Assembly: GCA_964482395.1 (NCBI GenBank)
Contig: CAYZXK010000042.1
Location: 1-47,078, forward strand
Reading direction: 5' to 3'
DNA from: CAYZXK01 sp964482395
GTDB lineage: Bacteria > Planctomycetota > Phycisphaerae > UBA1845 > Fen-1342
Length of the DNA stretch: 47,078 nucleotides
Shown here: piece by piece, positions 41,119-47,078 of the stretch
Layout of the letters: every line of letters begins with the position of its first letter
Position numbering within the stretch: position 1 is the first letter of the stretch
Translations under genes and position numbers: made by a program
Notes under the pieces: model-generated
The model's input: only the letters and a program-made list of their open reading frames with translations
What the model was told of the DNA's origin: nothing
Databases searched by the model: none

Positions 41119-43410
41119 ATGTTGGTACGCAGGATTGCCCTGGGCCTGGTAGTACTGCTGGTGATCATGGTCAGTCCGGCCTGGGCCGAGGAAGGGGAAG
41201 GACCGGTCCGATACGACAACTACCGTCTGGTGCGAATCTATCTTGATGATTGGAATCAGGTTCAGCAAATTCACGATCTGGGCGGTCTGCTGATGAGCGA
41301 CACGGAAGGGGTCGGCAAGCGACCGACCGACTACCTGTTGCCGCCCGAGGCCGTCCCGGTTCTGGAACTGCTGGATGTCAGCTACGTCGTGCTCAACGAC
41401 AACATCCAGCGGGATATCGACGCGGAGCGCGCCCGCCTGGAGACCGAGATCCAGCGCGACCCCAACGACCCGAACTGGTTCTTTGATTACAAGAACTACG
41501 ACCAGGTGAACGCCAAGCTGTACAAGATGCAGAATGACCGACCCGATCTGGCGACGGTGCTGAATCTGGGAACCAGCCAGCAGGGCCGTCAGATTTATGG
41601 AATTCGCATCACCGGTCCGGGCGGCAACAAGCCGGGCGTGCAGTTCAACGGGGGCCACCACGCGCGGGAGTGGATTTCGGTGATGGTCCCGATGTGGATC
41701 GCGGACAAGCTGGTGTACAACTACGACACTGACCCCACCATTCATTCGCTGGTGGACCAGCTCGAGTTTTTCATCATCCCGATCGTCAACGTCGACGGCT
41801 ATGTTTACAGTTGGACCAATGACCGGATGTGGCGCAAGAACCGCCGCCCACCGCCGCCGGGCTACTCCTGCTACGGCGTGGACGATAACCGCAACTACGA
41901 TGCCAACTTCGGCGGCCCGGGCTCGAGCGGCTATCCCTGCGATGAGACCTACCGTGGCCCGTACGCGTTCTCCGAGCCGGAGACGGCGGCGATGCGCAAC
42001 TTCACCATCGCACGCCCCAACATCGTGGTCACGCACAGCTACCACAGCTATTCACAGCTTGTGATGTCGCCGTACGGCTACACCAGCGCGCTGCCGGCCG
42101 ATCACGACTGGTTCATCGCGCTGGATCAGGCCATGCACGACGCGATTTACGCCGTGCATCAGATGCAGTACGACTACGGGCCGATCTACTCGACCATCTA
42201 TCAGGTCAGCGGCGGCGATGTGGACTGGTACTACGATGCCCGGAACATTTTCGCTTTCGTGACCGAGTTGCGCGATACCGGGACCTATGGCTTCCTGCTG
42301 CCGCCCGATCAGATCGTGCCGACCTGCGAGGAGAACTTCGCCGCGGCCATCGTCCTGGCCCAGTGGGCGGCCACCCCGATCAAGTTCAGCTTCCCCAGCG
42401 GGCTGCCGAGCCGGCTGACGCCAGGGGTGCCCGAGCCGGTGCAGGTCAAGATCATCGCTCTGGGCGGCACGATCGACCCGAACTCTCCGCGGCTGTTCAC
42501 CCGCAGCCTGAGCGGCGTCCCATTCACCGAAAGCGTGCTTACGCCCCTGGGCGGCAATTTGTATCAGGCGACGCTGCCGGCAACCATCTGCGGCCGGACG
42601 CTCCAGTACTACTTCTCAGCGGCGTCGACCGGCGGCCTGACCGGCTACTCGCCCGCCGATGCCCCGACCACCACCTACCAAGTCCAGGCTTTGCCCATCG
42701 TCACCATCCTGGACAAGAACATGGATACCAACCCCGGCTGGACCGCGCAGAGTCTGTGGGCCTGGGGACAACCCACCGGCGGAGGCGGCGAGTACGGCGG
42801 GCCCGACCCGACCAGCGGCCACACCGGAACCAAAGTCTACGGCTACAACCTCAACGGAGACTACGAGAACAACCTGCCCGAGAAACACCTGACAACCACC
42901 GCCATCAACTGTTCCGGAAAGACCGGCGTGCGTCTGTCCTTCTGGCGCTGGCTGGGAGTCGAGCAGCCCCTCTACGACCACGCGTACCTGCGCATCAGCA
43001 ACAACGGCAGCACCTGGTACAACGTCTGGCAGAACCCCACCACCATCTATGACGGAGCCTGGGTCTATCAGGAGTTCGACATATCAAGCTGGGCCGACAA
43101 CAAACCCGTAGTCTACCTGCGATGGACCATGGGCCCCACCGACGGCGGATGGCGCTATTGCGGCTGGAACATCGACGACGTGAAAGTCTGGGCCCCGGAT
43201 CCCAACGGATGCCCGCCGGTCCCCGGCGATATGAATTGCGATGGAGAGCTGAGTTTCGGCGACATCAACCCCTTCGTCATGGCCCTTACCAACCCGGCGG
43301 GCTATCAGCAGCAGTACCCGGATTGCGACATCAACCACGGTGACGTGAACGGAAACGGGACGTTCGGCTTCGACGACATCAACCCGTTCGTCGCGCTTTT
43401 CACCAAGTGA
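41119..43410 (+). CDS. Secreted M14 zinc carboxypeptidase with dockerin tail
   Basis: A 763-residue protein. There is a signal peptide (1-23), a propeptide-like region (about 25-125) and a complete carboxypeptidase A-type domain (about 126-430): Zn ligands H181, E184 ('HHAREW') and H309 ('YHSYSQL'), substrate-binding N257/R258, and general base E383 ('TELRDTGTYGF'). V369, at the pocket position of CPA Ile255, predicts preference for hydrophobic C-terminal residues. A beta-rich linker (about 430-530), an immune-inhibitor/MAM-like beta domain (about 545-690, 'INCSGKTGVRLSFWRWLG') and a two-repeat dockerin with DINPFV cores follow. AGGAGG sets the ATG at 41119. It overlaps the next gene by GTGA. 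Confidence 0.92.
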   Translation: MLVRRIALGLVVLLVIMVSPAWAEEGEGPVRYDNYRLVRIYLDDWNQVQQIHDLGGLLMSDTEGVGKRPTDYLLPPEAVPVLELLDVSYVVLNDNIQRDIDAERARLETEIQRDPNDPNWFFDYKNYDQVNAKLYKMQNDRPDLATVLNLGTSQQGRQIYGIRITGPGGNKPGVQFNGGHHAREWISVMVPMWIADKLVYNYDTDPTIHSLVDQLEFFIIPIVNVDGYVYSWTNDRMWRKNRRPPPPGYSCYGVDDNRNYDANFGGPGSSGYPCDETYRGPYAFSEPETAAMRNFTIARPNIVVTHSYHSYSQLVMSPYGYTSALPADHDWFIALDQAMHDAIYAVHQMQYDYGPIYSTIYQVSGGDVDWYYDARNIFAFVTELRDTGTYGFLLPPDQIVPTCEENFAAAIVLAQWAATPIKFSFPSGLPSRLTPGVPEPVQVKIIALGGTIDPNSPRLFTRSLSGVPFTESVLTPLGGNLYQATLPATICGRTLQYYFSAASTGGLTGYSPADAPTTTYQVQALPIVTILDKNMDTNPGWTAQSLWAWGQPTGGGGEYGGPDPTSGHTGTKVYGYNLNGDYENNLPEKHLTTTAINCSGKTGVRLSFWRWLGVEQPLYDHAYLRISNNGSTWYNVWQNPTTIYDGAWVYQEFDISSWADNKPVVYLRWTMGPTDGGWRYCGWNIDDVKVWAPDPNGCPPVPGDMNCDGELSFGDINPFVMALTNPAGYQQQYPDCDINHGDVNGNGTFGFDDINPFVALFTK

Positions 43411-45038
43411 GGAACGACCCGCAATCAAAACCAACCCGGCGACCGGCCCGGCGGATCCGCAGATTCGCCCTGACCTGCATCGGTCTGTGCATCTGGACCG
43501 GCTGCTCGCCGGGATTCAACCTGCGGACGCCGGTCCGAATCTGGACCGAAGGCGACGAAACCGTCCTGGCCTTCGACGCCGACCGCGACGGACGGACCGA
43601 CTACTGGCAGTACCAGCGGGCTGACGGGCGTAAACACGCCCTGGCCTATCCCGCCCAGACCGAACAGGCTCCCGGCCCGCCAGTCGATCTCGACCAGATC
43701 GACCCCGCCCAGTGCCCGCATTTTCTGATCGTCCTGGACGGAATCCCCTTCGAGCTGGTCGATCACTTGTGGCGTGCCGGGCACTTCCGGTGGTTCCACC
43801 GTCCCTCGCGGGTCATCTGCTGTTATCCGTCGATGACCGACCTGGCCTTGTCCGAGCTGTTCGGCACTCGTCCCTGCCTGGGCTACCAGGCCCTCTACTT
43901 CGACCGTCGGAACAATCGGCTGAGCGACGGCAATCGCGTCTACCTCAGCGGGGCCAACTCACCCTGGCTCGACCGGATGAACTACCGTTGCTCGCTCTGG
44001 TGGGATGCCCGAGCCTATCTCGACCCGCAGGCGGTGTTCGACCACGAAATCCGCGGTCTGCGGCGGAGTTTCCGGTCCGTCGCTGCCGGTCCGGCTTGTG
44101 GGTATTCAGTTGGCACCGCCGGGCTGGCAACCCGCGGCGGACAACCCGCCCTGGAAGCCTGCCTGACCGAAATCGACGCCCTCTGCGAGGAGATAATCTA
44201 CGAGCGACGGGGTCGGGTTAAGATCACGCTCACCGCCGACCACGGGCACAATCTGACCGATAATCGTCGGGTTTCGTTCGAGAAGCTGCTTACCGCCGCC
44301 GGCTACCGGCCGGCCGGTTCGCTGCGCGGCCCGCGCGACGTGGTGATGATTTCCTACGGCCTGGTCACATACGTCGAGCTTTTCACTAAAGATCCGGCCG
44401 GCGTGGCCCAATGCCTGGTTGAGCACCCGGACGTCGAGTTCGTCTGCTACCCCGAGGGCGAGGCAATCGTGGTCCGCGACCGGTGTGGCCAGGCTCGAAT
44501 CACCAGGGGGCGTTTGGGGTTCGGATATGATTCGACCGGCGGCGACCCGCTGAGACTGGCTGCCATTGCCGACCAGCTCGGCGGCCAGGCCGGGTTGGAC
44601 ACCGACGACGGGGTCGAGGATGAAGCGTGGTTCCAGGCCACGATCGAGCACGATTATCCGGACCCGCTGCGGCGGATCTGGCGGGCTTTTCACGGTCTGG
44701 TGGAGAACCCGCCCGACCTGATAGTGAATCTGCGCGATGGCGCCTGTCACGGGTCGAAGTTCTTCTACGCCGTGATCGGCGGTCACGTGCCCAGCACCCA
44801 CGGCTCGCTCAACCGTCGCAACTCGACTACTTTCGTGATGAGCATGTTGGGCGAGCTGCCACCGGCATTGCGGTCGGAAGACGTCTTGCCGGCCTTGGAC
44901 AGACTGCGCGGCTCCCCGGTGTGCCCGGGCCGCCGACGGCCCGGGCACGCGGGCCAGCCCGGTACCGAGCCTCATTGCTTTGCTGCCGGTCTGGACTTTA
45001 CTGACCGGTCCCCTGCATCAGGATCACAAAGGGATTGA
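43407..45038 (+). CDS. Alkaline-phosphatase-superfamily lipoprotein
   Basis: A 543-residue exported protein. A lipobox-like site ends at C33 ('CIWTGCSPG'). Next is an EF-hand-like loop 'DADRDGRTDYWQY', then a phosphodiesterase/sulfatase-fold domain with 'FLIVLDGIPFELVDHL', 'CYPSMTDLALSELFG' as the probable nucleophile site (Thr), and 'TLTADHGHNLTDNRR' as a metal-binding stretch. 'DGACHGSKFFYAVIGGHVPSTHGSL' gives the final His ligands. The substrate is unknown; it may be a phosphodiester or a sulfate ester. The GTG start overlaps the carboxypeptidase stop by GTGA, so the two are translationally coupled. Its last 41 nt overlap the convergent propeller gene, so the extreme C-terminus is uncertain. 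Confidence 0.8.
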   Translation: MRNDPQSKPTRRPARRIRRFALTCIGLCIWTGCSPGFNLRTPVRIWTEGDETVLAFDADRDGRTDYWQYQRADGRKHALAYPAQTEQAPGPPVDLDQIDPAQCPHFLIVLDGIPFELVDHLWRAGHFRWFHRPSRVICCYPSMTDLALSELFGTRPCLGYQALYFDRRNNRLSDGNRVYLSGANSPWLDRMNYRCSLWWDARAYLDPQAVFDHEIRGLRRSFRSVAAGPACGYSVGTAGLATRGGQPALEACLTEIDALCEEIIYERRGRVKITLTADHGHNLTDNRRVSFEKLLTAAGYRPAGSLRGPRDVVMISYGLVTYVELFTKDPAGVAQCLVEHPDVEFVCYPEGEAIVVRDRCGQARITRGRLGFGYDSTGGDPLRLAAIADQLGGQAGLDTDDGVEDEAWFQATIEHDYPDPLRRIWRAFHGLVENPPDLIVNLRDGACHGSKFFYAVIGGHVPSTHGSLNRRNSTTFVMSMLGELPPALRSEDVLPALDRLRGSPVCPGRRRPGHAGQPGTEPHCFAAGLDFTDRSPASGSQRD

Positions 45039-46473
45039 TATCGGCAAACGACGGGTAGGACCCGTCCTGGTTGATGTCTCCGTTCTGGGGGTCACAGCCC
45101 GGGTAAGCGGACTGCCAAACCGAGTAAGTGACCATATAGATAACAAACGGGTTGATATCCTTGAAGTCCACCGTGCCGTCGCAGTTCATGTCGCCGACCA
45201 GGACAGTTGGGCTGGCCACGCAGCTCCAGCGGGCGATCTTTCCCACCGCCGTGCCGCCGGCGGTTGTGAACTCGCCGCCCGGATAGAGTCCGGGACGCTC
45301 CGAGCCGGCCCCATCGGCATCGAAAACCGCGAAGGCCCGGACGGTGTTATTCACGCCGGTGGTCAGCGGATACCAGGCTTTGCCATCCCATCTGGCTACG
45401 TTGTCGGCGCCGACCCCCCCGGCCTGGCTGAAAAGCCCGCCGACGTAGAGCGACGGGGCGTTGGGGTCGGTGTCGTCCTCGTCGAAGGTGGCGAGGGAAT
45501 AAACCTGGGTGCCGCTGGTGATTCCGCCGCCGACCGACGACCACACCATGGTGCCCCCGCTTCGGCTCCACTTGGCGATTCGGCTGGCGCTGGTGTCGCC
45601 GGCGGTGGTGAAAGCTCCGCCGACGTAGAGGGCCGGCAGGATCGGGCCTGAGCCGTCTTCGTCATAAACCGCCAGGTCCCAGACCGAACCGTTGGTCCCA
45701 TCATGGACCGGCCCCATCAGCTTGGACCACACCATGTTGGAGCCGACCTTGCTCCACTTGGCGATTCGGGACATGGCCACCCCACCGGCCGCAGTGAATC
45801 CACCTCCCACGTACAGCCCGGGCAACCCGGATCCGCTGCCATCGTCGTCGAACACCGCCAGCGCGTACACGCCGCCGCCGGTGACGCCCCCGGACAGTGA
45901 TGACCACGCTGAGCCGTTCCACTTGGCGATGTTGTTGACGTAGCCGACGTCGCCGGCGTGCAGGAAGTTGCCGCCGACGAATAATGCCGGCTGGCCGGGG
46001 CCCGTGTCATCCTCATCGAAGACCGCCAGAGCCCAGACCGCGTCACCGCCCCCGCTCACACCCCCGCTCACCGCCGACCAGGCCGTACCGTTCCATTTGG
46101 CGATGCCGTTCACCGTGATGCCGTTTCCGACTTGGGGAAAAGATCCGCCGACGTACAGGGTGCCTTGGAAGACCGCCAGGGCGTACACACCATAGCCGGT
46201 CGGCACGCCGGCCGTGCCCCCGCTGCCCAGCGAGTACCAGTTGCTACCGTCCCACCGTGCGATCTTGTTCACCAGCAGGCCGCGGGCGTAGGTGAACGTG
46301 CCGCCCACGTAAAGGCTGTTGTTGTACACGGCCATGGCGTGGACGATCCCGTCCAGATCCCCGGCCGGAAAGGGAGCCGACCATTGGGTTACGCACGACT
46401 CGCCTCGGGCAACCGTCGCGGTCAACCCAATCACCGTCCCCGTTACCAACGTGCAAATGTTACGATATGCCAT
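44998..46473 (-). CDS. Secreted seven-repeat propeller protein with dockerin tail
   Basis: A 491-residue exported protein. The signal peptide is about 1-24. Seven repeats of about 50-60 residues follow, each with 'ALAVFDEDG', 'LYVGGxFT', 'AGG' and 'IAKWxGSAWSSL', which is the number needed for one closed beta-propeller. The repeats cover about 40-415. The dockerin-like tail (about 425-488) has two calcium-loop repeats with DINPFV cores, like the carboxypeptidase and the HEGD protein. I see no catalytic motif. It may be a binding or scaffold protein displayed on the surface. It converges on the alkaline-phosphatase-like gene with a 41-nt overlap. Confidence 0.9.
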   Translation of the reverse strand: MAYRNICTLVTGTVIGLTATVARGESCVTQWSAPFPAGDLDGIVHAMAVYNNSLYVGGTFTYARGLLVNKIARWDGSNWYSLGSGGTAGVPTGYGVYALAVFQGTLYVGGSFPQVGNGITVNGIAKWNGTAWSAVSGGVSGGGDAVWALAVFDEDDTGPGQPALFVGGNFLHAGDVGYVNNIAKWNGSAWSSLSGGVTGGGVYALAVFDDDGSGSGLPGLYVGGGFTAAGGVAMSRIAKWSKVGSNMVWSKLMGPVHDGTNGSVWDLAVYDEDGSGPILPALYVGGAFTTAGDTSASRIAKWSRSGGTMVWSSVGGGITSGTQVYSLATFDEDDTDPNAPSLYVGGLFSQAGGVGADNVARWDGKAWYPLTTGVNNTVRAFAVFDADGAGSERPGLYPGGEFTTAGGTAVGKIARWSCVASPTVLVGDMNCDGTVDFKDINPFVIYMVTYSVWQSAYPGCDPQNGDINQDGSYPSFADINPFVILMQGTGQ

Positions 46474-46597
46474 GCTTCATCTCCCGACGTCCGACTGCGG
46501 CGGCCCAGCCGCGAGGCGAACTCCTCCATCTTGGACTTACCGGCAGCGCCGGCCGCAGATCACCTGTGGCCCGGCCAAACCGGGTGCTCCATAACTC

Positions 46598-47078
46598 CTA
46601 ACGTGCAGTTAACTTGGTACACCAAACCAGAACTCCAGCGGGAATCGTCGGATTCATGCTCTTCGGGTTGGTGGCGACGATGCCGCCACTGCCGGCGGCC
46701 GCATCCAGCACGCCATCCCCGTTCAAGTCGCCCAGTGCAAGCCCCCAGGTGAAAGCCAGGCCGGTTTCGGGCAACCCACTATCGGCAAGGTAGACGAAGC
46801 CGCCCCGCCCGTCGCCCCGCAATGCGAATACGCCGTAAACGTATCCCACTTCCTGGGTCAGCCGACCGGAAACCAGCAGGTCCAGGTGCCCGTCCCGGTC
46901 GATGTCGCCCGCGGCCACGCCGTAGGCCCCACCTTGCAGGGTGGGGAAGACGTCGGGCGTCTTTTTCCAGGCTCCGTCTTCGGTCTGCAAGTAGACTTCT
47001 GGGCCGTCCACCCAGTTGGCCACCACGAAGTCCATTCGTCCGTCTTCGTTGAAGTCCCCTACGGCCTGGCCGTTGTAA
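46598..47078 (-). CDS. FG-GAP/VCBS repeat protein (5' part missing)
   Basis: The last 160 residues of a protein that continues past the right edge. At least three calcium-type FG-GAP/VCBS repeats are visible: 'GDFNEDGRMDFVVA', 'GDIDRDGHLDLLVSG' and 'GDLNGDGVLDAAAG'. They are separated by about 40-60 residues, as expected for a beta-propeller. The C-terminus 'AGVLVWCTKL' is typical of the final blade. It is probably secreted, but the signal peptide lies outside. It ends 124 nt before the propeller gene's start, on the same strand. Confidence 0.83.
   Translation of the reverse strand, partial: YNGQAVGDFNEDGRMDFVVANWVDGPEVYLQTEDGAWKKTPDVFPTLQGGAYGVAAGDIDRDGHLDLLVSGRLTQEVGYVYGVFALRGDGRGGFVYLADSGLPETGLAFTWGLALGDLNGDGVLDAAAGSGGIVATNPKSMNPTIPAGVLVWCTKLTAR

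Noticed and set aside
1..47078. CRISPR arrays, tRNA or rRNA genes, prophage and transposase genes
   Set aside because: I saw no repeat-spacer pattern, tRNA-like cloverleaf, rRNA segment, integrase or transposase sequence by reading; a search tool could still find short ones.

Overview
The window looks like a chromosomal contig of a high-GC planctomycete, most likely from the Phycisphaerae side of the phylum. The evidence is type I dockerin-like tails with a conserved 'DINPFV' core in three secreted proteins, a PEP-CTERM tail, a pseudopilin with a C-terminal H-x9-DG-like motif, sulfatase-like and TPR membrane proteins, a carbamoyltransferase module with SxtJ and DUF5989 partners, and many short intergenic gaps. 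I recognise no phage, plasmid, CRISPR, rRNA or tRNA sequence. The taxonomic call is inference from these families.

Layout. Positions 1-7433 (minus strand) hold a division and cell wall (dcw) cluster, transcribed mraZ, rsmH, a LysM protein, ftsL, ftsI, murE, murF; murF runs off the left edge. Next to it on the same strand is lexA (7544-8185), preceded by an unrecognised ORF and a strong promoter that carries an inverted repeat (8550-8588). A GT2 glycosyltransferase (minus) diverges from a secreted protein of unknown function (plus) near 10 kb. Positions 11830-14751 encode a lone receiver domain and a large GAF protein with a degenerate histidine-kinase core. Acetoacetyl-CoA synthetase follows.

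Positions 17155-22485 (plus) form a probable surface glycan or lipid modification set: SxtJ-like membrane protein, O-carbamoyltransferase, DUF5989 micro-membrane protein, polysaccharide deacetylase and a B12-binding radical SAM enzyme. A divergent EF-G paralogue, endonuclease III and a GT4 glycosyltransferase follow. Positions 27313-31019 (minus) encode a sulfatase-like membrane protein and a TMTC-like GT-C protein, both ending in TPR repeats.

Positions 31296-33942 (minus) are the most interesting part: a compact four-gene operon behind a good sigma70-type promoter. It encodes a His/Cys-rich exported protein, a pseudopilin, and two tandem paralogues that share a secreted core beginning with His-Glu near the mature N-terminus. 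One ends in a PEP-CTERM sorting tail and the other in a dockerin. A 128-bp MITE-like inverted-repeat element abuts the stop codon of the last gene.

The right part (34196-47078) holds a helical secreted protein, a cellulose-synthase-like GT2, a cupin, a Tat-exported superoxide dismutase, a GT39-type membrane glycosyltransferase, acpS, a dockerin-bearing M14 carboxypeptidase coupled to an alkaline-phosphatase-like lipoprotein, a seven-repeat propeller protein with a dockerin, and the end of an FG-GAP/VCBS protein cut by the right edge. All start sites, promoters and terminators were read by eye; nothing was searched against a database.
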